Shown: positions 8,260 to 16,898, counted from the stretch's first letter. The stretch is DNA of 20,040 nucleotides from CAZPKH01 sp964587165 (GCA_964587165.1 CAZPKH010000034.1:1-20040); one strand, 5' to 3'. Made by a program: numbers and translations. Notes: a model not told the origin generated them from the sequence alone.

Positions 8260-9453
8260 TTACTTTATCACGCCGAGCTTTTTGCCTACCTTGATGAAGG
8301 CTGCAATTGCGCGGTCGAGCTGCTCGCGGTCGTGGCCGGCGGAGAGCTGTACACGTATACGGGCCTGTCCTTTGGGCACTACTGGGTAGTAGAAACCGGT
8401 CACGTAGATACCCTCTTTCTGCATCTCGGCTGCAAAGTCCTGCGACAGTTTTGCATCGTAGAGCATCACGGCGCAGATGGCACTCTGCGTGGGCTTGATG
8501 TCGAAGCCGGCCTCAAGCATGCGTGTGCGGAAATATTCTACATTGTCCATCAGGCGGGTGTGGAGCTCGTCGCTCTCACCGAGCATCTTGAACATCTCTA
8601 TCGAAGCGCCCACGATCGAGGGAGCCACAGAGTTGGAGAAAAGGTACGGACGCGAGCGCTGGCGGAGCATGTCGATGATCTCCTTGCGACCGGTAGTGAA
8701 GCCGCCCATTGCACCTCCGAACGATTTGCCGAGTGTGCCGGTGAAGATGTCGATCTTGCCGTAGCAGTCGTACTTCTCAGCTACGCCGTGACCTGTCTTA
8801 CCCACAACGCCTGCCGAGTGGCTTTCGTCGACCATCACCAGTGCGTCGTATTTCTCGGCCAGCTCCACGATTTTGTCCATCGGGGCTACATTGCCGTCCA
8901 TCGAGAATACGCCGTCGGTGGCAATGATGCGGAAACGCTGAGCCTGAGCTTCCTGGAGGCAACGCTCCAGATCGGCCATGTCGGCGTTGGCATAACGATA
9001 CCGTTTTGCTTTGCACAGACGCACGCCGTCGATTATCGAAGCGTGATTGAGGGCATCTGATATTATTGCGTCCTCCTCGGTGAGAAGCGGCTCGAACAGA
9101 CCGCCGTTTGCATCGAAGCAGGCAGCGTAGAGTATTGTGTCCTCTGTATGGAAATAGTCGGAGATAGCTTTCTCAAGCTCTTTGTGGAGATCCTGAGTGC
9201 CACAGATGAAGCGCACTGAGCTCATGCCGTAGCCGCGACGGTCCATTGCAGCTTTAGCAGCATCGATAAGACGCTGATTGTCGCTGAGGCCGAGGTAGTT
9301 GTTTGCGCAGAAGTTGAGCACTTCGCCTGCTGCTCCTTCGACTTCGATATCGGATTTCTGGGGTGAGCAGATTATGCGTTCGTTTTTGTAGAGACCGGCA
9401 TCCTTGATCTCCTGAAGCTCTTTGGCAAGATGCTCTTTGAATTTTCCGTACAT
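8260..9453 (-). CDS. kbl: 2-amino-3-ketobutyrate CoA ligase (glycine C-acetyltransferase)
   Basis: A 397-residue PLP enzyme of the alpha-oxoamine synthase family. It converts 2-amino-3-ketobutyrate plus CoA to glycine and acetyl-CoA in threonine breakdown. The PLP lysine is K243 in TGTLGKSFGGAMGG, and VDESHSAG (208-215) holds the cofactor aspartate. The N-terminus (LYKNERIICSPQ) and the length match Kbl more than serine palmitoyltransferase or KAS-type relatives, which I consider the main alternatives. The usual partner, threonine dehydrogenase (tdh), is not adjacent. Transcription probably starts at the strong promoter 41-72 bases upstream. Confidence 0.92.
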   Translation of the reverse strand: MYGKFKEHLAKELQEIKDAGLYKNERIICSPQKSDIEVEGAAGEVLNFCANNYLGLSDNQRLIDAAKAAMDRRGYGMSSVRFICGTQDLHKELEKAISDYFHTEDTILYAACFDANGGLFEPLLTEEDAIISDALNHASIIDGVRLCKAKRYRYANADMADLERCLQEAQAQRFRIIATDGVFSMDGNVAPMDKIVELAEKYDALVMVDESHSAGVVGKTGHGVAEKYDCYGKIDIFTGTLGKSFGGAMGGFTTGRKEIIDMLRQRSRPYLFSNSVAPSIVGASIEMFKMLGESDELHTRLMDNVEYFRTRMLEAGFDIKPTQSAICAVMLYDAKLSQDFAAEMQKEGIYVTGFYYPVVPKGQARIRVQLSAGHDREQLDRAIAAFIKVGKKLGVIK

Positions 9454-9493
9454 GGTATATTGGTTTTTAGTTAGTGTTTTCTTAACGGTACTC

Positions 9494-9525
9494 CAAAATT
9501 AAGAAATATATTTGTGATGTCCAAA
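9494..9525 (-). promoter_or_regulatory. Bacteroidetes-type promoter of kbl
   Basis: On the minus strand, TTTG (9525-9522) and TAATTTTG (9501-9494) are separated by 20 bases, an exact fit to the Bacteroidetes -33/-7 consensus. It sits in the gap after the antiporter gene, so kbl is transcribed on its own. This is the clearest promoter in the window. Confidence 0.7.
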
Positions 9526-9536
9526 AAAATATGGCA

Positions 9537-10502
9537 TCAGGCGCTAATAACAAGCCACGTGGTGTAAGCGATGTAGAGCGCAAGCAGCAAAGCACCTTCG
9601 CCGCGAGTGATGGTGCGTTGACGCCAGAACAATCCTTCGAGCCAGAAGAGCAGGCAAGCTGCCGTGAGCACAAGAAGTTCGGTTATGCCTATGTCGCCGA
9701 ACGGCAGCGGTCGCACTACTGCCGATGCACCCAGCACCATGAAGATATTGAAGATGTTGGAGCCGATAACGTTGCCGATTGCCATTCCGGGCCTCCCGCG
9801 TCGGGCGGCTACTATCGAGGTCGCAAGCTCGGGCAGCGATGTGCCGGCAGCCACAACTGTCAAGCCTATCACTGCCTGACTTACTCCCATTGCCGATGCG
9901 ATACCCGAGGCTCCGTCGACAAAACGATCGCCCCCGCAGATCAATCCTCCCAGCCCGGCTGCGATCATAAGCGCCGACTTCCACATAGGGATCTCTTTGG
10001 TCGGTTTTGTGTCGCCGGAGGTGTCAACACCCCCTTTGCGTGCCTGTGCAAAGACGTAGCGCATGAATATGGCAAAGAAAAGCAAAAGCAGAATGCCGTC
10101 TGTCCGGCTCACCACAGGCGTTCCTCCTCCTAAGTACGGCGAAGCACCTATAGCGAGCAGAGCGAGTGCCGACAGAAGTACCAGCGGCATCTCGGCCGAC
10201 AGAATGCTTCGCTCTACTTTGATCGGAGCGACGATGGCGGTTATTCCTATTATCACAAGAATGTTGAAGATATTGGAACCCACAACGTTGCCAATGGCAA
10301 GCTCAGCGCTGCCGTCGATTGCGGAGATGACCGAAATGGCAAGCTCTGGAGCAGATGTGCCGAACGCCACGATTGTGAGACCGATCACGAGGTCAGACAC
10401 CCCCATGCGACGAGCCACTGACGAGGCGCCGTCGGTGAGCCAAGAAGCGCCGTACATTATTAGCAGCAGTCCGACAATAAGATATACTATAGATTGTAAC
10501 AT
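9537..10502 (-). CDS. Na+/Ca2+ exchanger-family cation antiporter (YrbG-like)
   Basis: A 321-residue inner-membrane protein of the CaCA superfamily. It shows the family's internal duplication. The first alpha repeat (about 41-82) contains GTSAPELAIS and GNVVGSNIFNI, and the second (about 212-253) contains GTSLPELATS and GNVIGSNIFNI. The glutamates in the two PEL motifs are the ion-binding residues of the family. About ten hydrophobic segments surround a central soluble loop (about 153-172). The exchanged ions (Na+ or H+ for Ca2+) cannot be assigned from sequence. No promoter stands out in the 81 bases upstream, which are largely filled by the malQ terminator. Confidence 0.9.
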   Translation of the reverse strand: MLQSIVYLIVGLLLIMYGASWLTDGASSVARRMGVSDLVIGLTIVAFGTSAPELAISVISAIDGSAELAIGNVVGSNIFNILVIIGITAIVAPIKVERSILSAEMPLVLLSALALLAIGASPYLGGGTPVVSRTDGILLLLFFAIFMRYVFAQARKGGVDTSGDTKPTKEIPMWKSALMIAAGLGGLICGGDRFVDGASGIASAMGVSQAVIGLTVVAAGTSLPELATSIVAARRGRPGMAIGNVIGSNIFNIFMVLGASAVVRPLPFGDIGITELLVLTAACLLFWLEGLFWRQRTITRGEGALLLALYIAYTTWLVISA

Positions 10503-10528
10503 ATACTTCTACTCTACATGGTATGCAA

Positions 10529-10568
10529 GAAAATATGCCAAGCCGCAGGTTTTCACGGCTTGGCATAT
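10529..10568 (-). terminator. terminator of malQ
   Basis: A perfect 13-bp stem, ATATGCCAAGCCG (10533-10545) with CGGCTTGGCATAT (10556-10568), encloses a 10-base loop. On the minus strand it is followed by TTTTC and lies 16 bases after the malQ stop. It separates malQ from the antiporter gene. Confidence 0.8.
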
Positions 10569-10583
10569 ATGTTGTGGAAATAA

Positions 10584-13262
10584 TCAGCGACCCGATGCGG
10601 CTACTTTGTCGCGTATATAGGCGTTGAAGTCGACATCTGCTATCAGCTCCGAAACCGGCAGGTGCATACGGTAACGCCAGTAGTGGCGCGGGTTGGCAGG
10701 CACATTGATCTGCTCCTCCTGCGGGTTGGAGCGGCGAAGTGTGCCGTGCATCGAGAGCCAGTCCTGCAGCGGCAGGATGCAGAGCATCGAGGGCGAAAGC
10801 AGGTGTGCGGTGACGATCTTATCGCATATCCAGGGCTCGGCATAGAAGGGGGCCGGCCCACCTTCGTGCAGCACATTGTTGTAGAAGCGCTGTGTCACAT
10901 CGCGGTTCTCTTCCCACCACTGGCGTATTCCGCCCATGTCGTGAGTCGAGGTGGTGCATACCGAGTAGTAGGGGTAGCTCCATGTGTTGCCGAACTCAGC
11001 TTTCGGATCTTTAGGCATACGCTGTATCTCGAGAGCCAATATCTCGAGGGCGCTCATCACGGCAGGCACGCAGTCGGGTATCATGCCGAGGTCTTCAGCG
11101 CATACGAGCATGTCGGTGGCATCGATCAGCGGGGGGAGCTTCCACATCGCCTTGCCATACCAGAAGTCGTTGTGGCGGCGGTAGAAGAAGTCGTTGTAGA
11201 GGCGGTCGAAGCACCACTTTTCATAGTCGGTGAGCGAGCGGTATATATATGTGTACTGTGCAGAGATGCGCGGGTGATATTTCCCTTTTTCGTAAGGATC
11301 TTCGATGAAGAGCACCTGGTCGATCAGACCCATCAGGGCGTTGCTGAGGCGGTTGTTCTTCTCGTTGGGCTCCTGCTGAGCGAAATAGTCGGCCACCTTG
11401 CGCTGGGTGTCAAACTCAGGCTTGAGGCGGTAGCGGCCGTTGCCGGCATCGCAGAGGAATCGCTCGCGAGCCTCGTCGGTGAGATCGCCGAAGAAGTCGT
11501 GGATGAAGTACTCCATGATATACGGCGTGGTCTGCAGATCGACATCGAGCCAGAAGTCATAGTTGTAGCGAAGCTCGTCGGTGCTGAAGGGGAGGGCGGG
11601 GCTGAATACGCCGAGCAGACCGTGAAGAGCGTCCATCGGGATCTGCCAAATGCGGAAGAAACCGAGCACATGGTCGATACGGTAGGCATCGAAATACTCC
11701 GACATCTTGCGGAAGCGCTGTTTCCACCAGGCGAAGCCGTCGCGGTTCATCTCCTCCCAGTTGTAGGTGGGGAATCCCCAGTTTTGGCCAAGTACGGAGA
11801 AATCATCCGGCGGCGCTCCGGCCTGACAGTCGAGGTTGAACAGGCGCGGGTTGATCCATGCGTCGACGCTCGTGCGCGAAATGCCGATAGGTATATCGCC
11901 TTTGATGGCCACGCCGTTGGCGTGTGCATAATCTACCGCATCGCGCAGCTGTCGGTCGAGGTGATACTGTATATAGTATACGTAGTTGATCTCGTCCTTG
12001 TGGCTTTCGACAAAGCGTGCCACTTTCTCCTCGGAATATTCGGCATATACGCCCCAACGGCTCATCACGGGAGTGCCGTTGATGTCGCGGAGCACACAGA
12101 ATGCTGCATAGGGGGTGAGCCAGTAGGCATTGCGCTCTACGAATGCCTTGAAGTCGTCGCTTTCGAGAGTGGCTGCTCCCTGCTCCGCGAAGAGCTCGCG
12201 GGTGAAGTCGCGCTTGGCGTTGTTCACGCGTTCGTAGTCGACGGTCTCAAGCTCGTTGAGCTCTTTGCCCAGATTGTCGTAGTAAGCCTGACGGGTAGGG
12301 TCGGCAAGGCGCCCCATATCGGACAGACGCAGATACATCGGGTGAAGCGCGAATGTCGAGTTGGCGTTGTAGGGGTATGAATCAGTCCATGTGCCGGTCA
12401 TCGTGGTGTCGTTGATAGGCAGTATCTGGATGAATTTCTGGCCGGTTGCCACAGCCCAGTCGGTCATGGCTTTGAGGTCGGCGAAGTCGCCTGCACCGAA
12501 GTCGTCGGCAGTGCGGATCGAGAATACGGGTATCGCTACGCCGGCACCTTTCCACGGTGTCTTGGGGTTTATCAGGCGCTGTCCTGCATCGATTACAGCT
12601 GCATTCTTGGCCTCGGGCATGATGTTGAACACTCGGTTGCCGCCACCTTCCCATGCTACGAGCTCGCGGGTATCTTTTTTGAGGATGAGGAATTTGTATT
12701 CGCACGGTTTGTCGAGAGCTTTATACTCGAGGTTGACGCTCCATACGGGGAAGTCGTGATCGTTCATCACCACGGCTTTTGATGCATCCCAACCGCCTAA
12801 GGCGTCGCAGCCGCCGCTTACGGCTACTACCTCGTCGGGGGAAACCATCGGAGCCTGGACCTTGAGCATTACATACCCGCTGCGGGGCAGCAACTCCTCG
12901 TCGCGGTTGTCGCGGCGGTTCACACAGTCGGTGAAGGCCGATGCGTAGTAAGGTTTATCCCAAGGTTGATCCTGCCAGCGGTCGAAGATCTCGTAGGTGC
13001 GAGCCTGACGGCCGCGTACGAAATGGTGGGGCTTACCCCACTCGCGCTTGATATATCCGTTCTCGTGGCGGATAAAGTAGCGGAAATCGAAGCGGGTTGT
13101 ATCGTCGGGCACTTCGATGGTGAGTGTCCATTTGTCGTTGCCGTCAAACTCCATCTTGGGAGCTTCAGCTTCGTTGCCTTGCGCCAGAGCGTCTATATCG
13201 CCGGTGATATAGAGCCATTCGCCCCAGGCCGTACGGTAGTCCACATTGAAAGAAATTTTCAT
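10584..13262 (-). CDS. malQ: 4-alpha-glucanotransferase (GH77, DPE2-type, tandem CBM20)
   Basis: An 892-residue cytoplasmic amylomaltase that transfers glucosyl units between alpha-1,4-glucans and releases glucose from maltose or maltodextrin. Two CBM20-like starch-binding modules come first (about 1-90 and 128-217), then the GH77 barrel. The catalytic residues are D530 (DAYRIDHVLG), E723 (CAEDLG) and D775 (TSTHDMGG). D530 and E723 are 193 residues apart, far more than in compact bacterial MalQ, so there is an insertion of roughly 140 residues. Tandem CBM20 plus this insertion is the layout of plant DPE2, and Bacteroidetes are known to carry this form. I start at the ATG at 13262 (MKISFNVDYRTAWGE) instead of 13298, as the first CBM20 begins there. 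It has no signal peptide. Confidence 0.93.
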   Translation of the reverse strand: MKISFNVDYRTAWGEWLYITGDIDALAQGNEAEAPKMEFDGNDKWTLTIEVPDDTTRFDFRYFIRHENGYIKREWGKPHHFVRGRQARTYEIFDRWQDQPWDKPYYASAFTDCVNRRDNRDEELLPRSGYVMLKVQAPMVSPDEVVAVSGGCDALGGWDASKAVVMNDHDFPVWSVNLEYKALDKPCEYKFLILKKDTRELVAWEGGGNRVFNIMPEAKNAAVIDAGQRLINPKTPWKGAGVAIPVFSIRTADDFGAGDFADLKAMTDWAVATGQKFIQILPINDTTMTGTWTDSYPYNANSTFALHPMYLRLSDMGRLADPTRQAYYDNLGKELNELETVDYERVNNAKRDFTRELFAEQGAATLESDDFKAFVERNAYWLTPYAAFCVLRDINGTPVMSRWGVYAEYSEEKVARFVESHKDEINYVYYIQYHLDRQLRDAVDYAHANGVAIKGDIPIGISRTSVDAWINPRLFNLDCQAGAPPDDFSVLGQNWGFPTYNWEEMNRDGFAWWKQRFRKMSEYFDAYRIDHVLGFFRIWQIPMDALHGLLGVFSPALPFSTDELRYNYDFWLDVDLQTTPYIMEYFIHDFFGDLTDEARERFLCDAGNGRYRLKPEFDTQRKVADYFAQQEPNEKNNRLSNALMGLIDQVLFIEDPYEKGKYHPRISAQYTYIYRSLTDYEKWCFDRLYNDFFYRRHNDFWYGKAMWKLPPLIDATDMLVCAEDLGMIPDCVPAVMSALEILALEIQRMPKDPKAEFGNTWSYPYYSVCTTSTHDMGGIRQWWEENRDVTQRFYNNVLHEGGPAPFYAEPWICDKIVTAHLLSPSMLCILPLQDWLSMHGTLRRSNPQEEQINVPANPRHYWRYRMHLPVSELIADVDFNAYIRDKVAASGR

Positions 13263-13310
13263 AGTGTTCGTGATATTTGATTTAATGTATTGATGCATGT
13301 AAGTGCACTC

Positions 13311-13339
13311 CGAAAATACGGTGAGCCGCTACGGCACAA
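13311..13339 (-). promoter_or_regulatory. tentative malQ promoter
   Basis: On the minus strand, TTG (13339-13337) is followed after 18 bases by TATTTTCG (13318-13311), one mismatch from TAnnTTTG. That would give a leader of about 40 bases before the chosen malQ ATG. The rest of the 154-base gap to surE is AT-rich with a run of eight T, and no clear surE terminator was found. Confidence 0.35.
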
Positions 13340-13416
13340 CGTGTTTTCGAACTGCCGTGTAAATATAGCAAGTTTTTTTTATTGAATGGTAAAAAGTGAT
13401 AAATTTTCTGATTTTT

Positions 13417-14193
13417 TTATTGGGCGATACCTTCGAGCAGAGAGCTTACGAGAGGTATTGCCGCGATGTCCGACTGGTCGGGGCGCACGGGCACGACTGT
13501 GGCATACTGACGTGCAAGCCAATATTCGTCGGTGTCGGTTGCATCAGGCTCTGTGTTGACAAAACGTCCCGAAAGCATGTAGAACGTACGTCCGTGAGGG
13601 TCTGTGTAGCTCTGATACTCATCAGTCCAGTATCCTAAGGCTGCGCGTACGGTCTTTATACCTTTGGGCGTACACTCTTTCGGTATATTGACATTAAGGC
13701 ACACATCTTTGGGGAGGCCGTCGGCGAGCACCCTGCGCGATATTTCGGTCACGATGGGGAGTGCGCCGGAGAAGTCGGCTTGTGGCGAGTGGCTCAGCAG
13801 AGAGAATCCGACAGCGGGTATACCGGCCATGCACGCTTCGAGTGTGGCACCGATAGTGCCGGAATACACTGCACAGTTGCCGGCATTAGAGCCATGGTTT
13901 ATGCCCGAAAGCATCATGTCGGGACGACGTGGCAGCAGGGTGTGCATTGCGAGCTTCACGCAGTCGACCGGCGTACCGTTTATTGCAAACATGTGAGCGC
14001 CGTTATAGTCGGGGAGTGTTTCGACGCGCAGCGGAGAGCTCACGGTGATGGCCGATGATTGGCCCGAGTGCTGCTCGGCGGGTGCCACTACATATATTTC
14101 TGCTCCGAGAGAGGATACTGCGTCGACAAGCTCGTGAATACCTTTCGAGCTGATACTGTCGTCGTTGCTTATCAGTATGAGAGGTTTGTCCAT
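13417..14193 (-). CDS. surE: 5'/3'-nucleotidase SurE
   Basis: A 258-residue cytoplasmic phosphatase acting on nucleoside monophosphates, linked to stationary-phase survival. The metal-site motif ISNDD (8-12), the serine of HSGQSSA (S43) and MLSGINHGSNAG (94-105, N99) are the SurE hallmarks and all are present. The length is normal. It lies between malQ and the GH13 gene, all on the minus strand, but has its own likely promoter, so I treat its position as coincidental and not as evidence of a glucan role. Confidence 0.94.
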   Translation of the reverse strand: MDKPLILISNDDSISSKGIHELVDAVSSLGAEIYVVAPAEQHSGQSSAITVSSPLRVETLPDYNGAHMFAINGTPVDCVKLAMHTLLPRRPDMMLSGINHGSNAGNCAVYSGTIGATLEACMAGIPAVGFSLLSHSPQADFSGALPIVTEISRRVLADGLPKDVCLNVNIPKECTPKGIKTVRAALGYWTDEYQSYTDPHGRTFYMLSGRFVNTEPDATDTDEYWLARQYATVVPVRPDQSDIAAIPLVSSLLEGIAQ

Positions 14194-14212
14194 AGGTTCT
14201 GTTCTTATGACG

Positions 14213-14220
14213 CAAAGATA
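14213..14220 (-). promoter_or_regulatory. candidate -7 element for surE
   Basis: The minus strand reads TATCTTTG, an exact TAnnTTTG match, 20-27 bases upstream of the surE ATG. No TTTG box is visible at the -33 distance. The leader would be very short. Confidence 0.45.
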
Positions 14221-14330
14221 AGATTAAAATCCCGGAACTTGAAGTATTGCCGTCAAAAATTTACGCTTTTCCCCGGACAGCACCCACTGAATGGCTCGTG
14301 CTACGTTAAGAGCCTGTATGAAAGGCTATA

Positions 14331-16049
14331 CTATTTTTTTTGATAAGTTTCCTTTGCAGCAAGGATAGCAATTTTGTTCGAATATGCGGGGAACAGCACT
14401 GCGCCTTGCTCAACGATCCCTTCGCTGCCGGTGTATAGTTCGACAACCGTCTGTCCGTCGGCAAACCATCCGTGCACTTCAATAGGTCGACCCTCAACCG
14501 GGCGGAGTTTTATTAATACGGTGTCGTTGCCGTATACTCGTATGGATGTGTGCTGATCTATGGTTGTCTGTCGTCCCATCCCTATTGCGGGATGTGCTTT
14601 GCGGATTTTTCCCAATTTGCGGAAGTGCACTAAAAGTGTGCTATCAATATCATTCCAGTTCATATCAGAGCGGAATGCCTGATTGCTGTCGACATTGAAG
14701 CGGGCGTCGCTGAGTCTGCGCCCTGTCTCATCGCCGTAAAATACTTGTGCGATCCCCGGCGAAAGTAGAAGCGTGGTGGCGCAATCAATCATATTCTCCA
14801 TATCAGCTTCCCGGTGATATGAGTTGTTCAGATAATTGAACGGCTGCCAGTGCGGGTGTGCCTGAACAGTGTCGGCATAAGCTTGCCAGATATACGTTAT
14901 ACCGTCAAGGTCGCCATGCTTTGGGAAGTAGAAATTCACAAGGCTTGAAAATCCCGCATCTGCATATTCGTCTTTTAGGTCAATACCGGCCATGTCGTAG
15001 TCGCCGGTCATGTAGAATTTATCCGTCCATCCAGCTGCCGGGCTTTCGGGATGATTCTTCCGCCATGTCGCAAGAGCTTTTTTGCATGCTTCGCTGAGCT
15101 CTTTCCATCTGTCAGGATGTGTATTTTCCACAATGTCGCACCTGAATCCGTCGATGCCAAACTCTTCAACCCACGAAGCGATCCATGCAATAAGATATTG
15201 CATAGGGCTCCATTTGCGATCCTTACGCAATCCGACCGCAGCCGGATTGACCCACGCATCATTGCTATCCCGCTCGTTTTTCCATTTTTTCTTAAGAAAC
15301 TCAGGTATTTTTACCGGGTCGTCAGACTCATCTTTAAAGTCCGGCAGCCCATAGAGTGTGGCCTGGAGAGGGTCGGATTCATCCCATTCTTCATCCGGCA
15401 TTCTGATCCAACCACGGTCATACCACCCATTCCATTTTAGACGATTTTCGAAAAATTCGTCATAGCTCCACTGCGGGATGTGTTGAGCTGCTTCTGTCTC
15501 ATTGAGCCCTGTCTCGGCAAATCCGTACTGCACGGCATCGAGGAGGGTAGGGTAGCCGGGATTATTCAGATTAGCACCGAGCATCACGCGGATACCTTGG
15601 TTATGCAGGGTGTCGACAAGCTCGCGGAACTCGTCGACGGTACCGTAATTTTTGTCAGTCTGGGTGTAATCCAGCGGATAGTACCCGTGATAACCGTAAT
15701 GCGGGAAGTCGTTTACCGATCCGCTCCCCGACATCCAGCCATGTATCTGCTCGTATACATCCGTCATCCACACCACATCTACGCCCAACTCTTTAAAGTA
15801 ACCCTCCTTGGCTTTCCGGAGCATCCCTTTGAAATCTCCGCCGTGAAATGTGGCGGCATTCCGCCGTTCGGAGCCGTAATCCACGATCCGGCCATAATTC
15901 AGATCATTTGTAGAATCGCCGTTGCAGAAACGATCGGTTATTACGAAATATACTGTGGCGTTTCCCCAGTTGAAGTTATTGGAGGAGGAAGATACCGCTA
16001 CTGAAGAAGTCAGTACTGCTGTAATAAATGTTAAGATTGCCTTTTTCAT
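14331..16049 (-). CDS. secreted GH13 MalS-like protein with degenerate active site (possible pseudo-amylase)
   Basis: A 572-residue protein with a signal peptide (about 1-22, MKKAILTF start) followed by a GH13 alpha-amylase fold resembling periplasmic MalS: VYFVITDRFCNGD, TFHGGDFKG, EQIHGW, HYGYHGYYPLDY, VFYGDE and RSDMNW. Region II (GIDGFRCD, 298-305) keeps the arginine and the nucleophile D305. The other regions are altered. Region I, normally DxxxNH, reads GANLNN (158-163). The acid/base Glu of region III is Asp (TGD, D350, codon GAC). Region IV, normally NHD, reads NSY (409-411), so the stabilising Asp is Tyr. The frame is intact, which argues for a retained non-catalytic role, such as binding glucan, over decay. 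A weakly active or changed enzyme remains possible. It has its own promoter and lies next to the LuxR-type regulator. Confidence 0.85.
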   Translation of the reverse strand: MKKAILTFITAVLTSSVAVSSSSNNFNWGNATVYFVITDRFCNGDSTNDLNYGRIVDYGSERRNAATFHGGDFKGMLRKAKEGYFKELGVDVVWMTDVYEQIHGWMSGSGSVNDFPHYGYHGYYPLDYTQTDKNYGTVDEFRELVDTLHNQGIRVMLGANLNNPGYPTLLDAVQYGFAETGLNETEAAQHIPQWSYDEFFENRLKWNGWYDRGWIRMPDEEWDESDPLQATLYGLPDFKDESDDPVKIPEFLKKKWKNERDSNDAWVNPAAVGLRKDRKWSPMQYLIAWIASWVEEFGIDGFRCDIVENTHPDRWKELSEACKKALATWRKNHPESPAAGWTDKFYMTGDYDMAGIDLKDEYADAGFSSLVNFYFPKHGDLDGITYIWQAYADTVQAHPHWQPFNYLNNSYHREADMENMIDCATTLLLSPGIAQVFYGDETGRRLSDARFNVDSNQAFRSDMNWNDIDSTLLVHFRKLGKIRKAHPAIGMGRQTTIDQHTSIRVYGNDTVLIKLRPVEGRPIEVHGWFADGQTVVELYTGSEGIVEQGAVLFPAYSNKIAILAAKETYQKK

Positions 16050-16066
16050 CGCAAATTATTTTGCGA

Positions 16067-16096
16067 CAAAATTACGGTGTATTATCCATTGGCAAA
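16067..16096 (-). promoter_or_regulatory. promoter of the MalS-like gene
   Basis: On the minus strand, TTTG (16096-16093) and TAATTTTG (16074-16067) are 18 bases apart. The -7 element is exact and the spacing is slightly short. It lies between the regulator stop (16117) and the MalS-like ATG (16049), so this gene can be expressed separately from the regulator. Confidence 0.6.
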
Positions 16097-16116
16097 ATAC
16101 TGATTTATAACCATCA

Positions 16117-16890
16117 TTATAGCAGCTTCATCACAGATGCTGCCATGACGGCTTCGATTGAGTTTCCGACACTCAGTTTTTCGAGAATATTCTGCCGGTG
16201 TCTGTTCACGGTATGTATGCTTATTCCCAATATGTCGGCGATCTCCTTGCTTAGTTTGCCGGCTTTTATGAGATTAAGTATCTCTTTTTCGCGTTCGGTG
16301 AGGATGTGTGAGCGCCTCTCGGTAAGGTGAAGCCGTCTGATTTCGCCGGTCGACATATTTATGATTTCAGGAGCTATCCCCTCAAAAGAGCCCTGATCAT
16401 GTGCTAAATCGTAGCAACAGAGTATCAGCCAGACCTTCCCGGCCGGCGACAGGCGGAGTACCTGCGTGCTGTTTGAAGCGCACATATAGTCGCCATCCCG
16501 GTTTTTAAGTCTCAGGCGACACGTCGCTTTATAGTTTGTTTTCTTATCGTTCGGCGCGCTGTCGATAAATTTGAAAAACTCATATTCCAGCATCCGTTTG
16601 TCCACAAGATCCTCCGGATGGATGCGGTTGTAGATTTCGTCCTCATCGCTCGATGCTACTTCCTGACTGTATGGCACACTATCCGTGAGCCCTAAAAGAT
16701 AGCTGAACTTTCCGCCGTATATATAGCATACGTCGGCCGATGCATCAGTGATCACCCGGCAGTCGCTGTCGATCTCGGTGGCGATCGCTACCTTGCGCAT
16801 ACAGTCGGTCAACAGACTCGAATCAAGATTTTCTTGCCCGAGTTTCTGACTCTCGTAGAACGCATCAAGCTCTTTTCTGAATACATCCAT
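16117..16890 (-). CDS. LuxR-type transcriptional regulator with PAS-like N-terminal domain
   Basis: A 257-residue soluble DNA-binding protein. The C-terminal LuxR/GerE helix-turn-helix spans about 190-250, with LTEREKEILNLIKAG (197-211), IADILGISIHTVNRHRQNI and LEKL. The N-terminal 170 residues look PAS-like: a central RIHPEDL (89-95) and the strands around LRLKNRDGDYM and VWLILCCYD are typical of PAS/PAC folds in Bacteroidales regulators. There is no receiver domain, so it is not a classical response regulator; a small-molecule or partner signal is inferred. It lies between GH31 and the MalS-like gene on the same strand, 67 bases from the latter, which suggests local control of alpha-glucan use. 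No dedicated promoter is visible, so readthrough past the GH31 terminator may express it. Confidence 0.85.
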   Translation of the reverse strand: MDVFRKELDAFYESQKLGQENLDSSLLTDCMRKVAIATEIDSDCRVITDASADVCYIYGGKFSYLLGLTDSVPYSQEVASSDEDEIYNRIHPEDLVDKRMLEYEFFKFIDSAPNDKKTNYKATCRLRLKNRDGDYMCASNSTQVLRLSPAGKVWLILCCYDLAHDQGSFEGIAPEIINMSTGEIRRLHLTERRSHILTEREKEILNLIKAGKLSKEIADILGISIHTVNRHRQNILEKLSVGNSIEAVMAASVMKLL

Positions 16891-16898
16891 CGCCTCTG

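Noticed and set aside
10662..12380. 572-codon plus-strand open frame antisense to malQ
   Set aside because: It mirrors the malQ codon pattern, has no recognisable domain and lies wholly within a gene with intact catalytic motifs.
13417..14193. surE as part of the alpha-glucan system
   Set aside because: It has its own likely promoter and a conserved housekeeping role; nothing in the sequence ties it to glucan use.
14293..14327. Two overlapping, mutually exclusive 5-bp stems after the GH13 stop as an attenuator or terminator
   Set aside because: The stems are short, with no T-tract on the minus strand and no leader peptide; chance is likely.
14331..14341. Run of eight A (coding strand) at the end of the GH13 gene as a sign of frameshift or decay
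   Set aside because: It encodes the final lysines just before a TAG stop; the frame is complete and the end fits a normal C-terminus.
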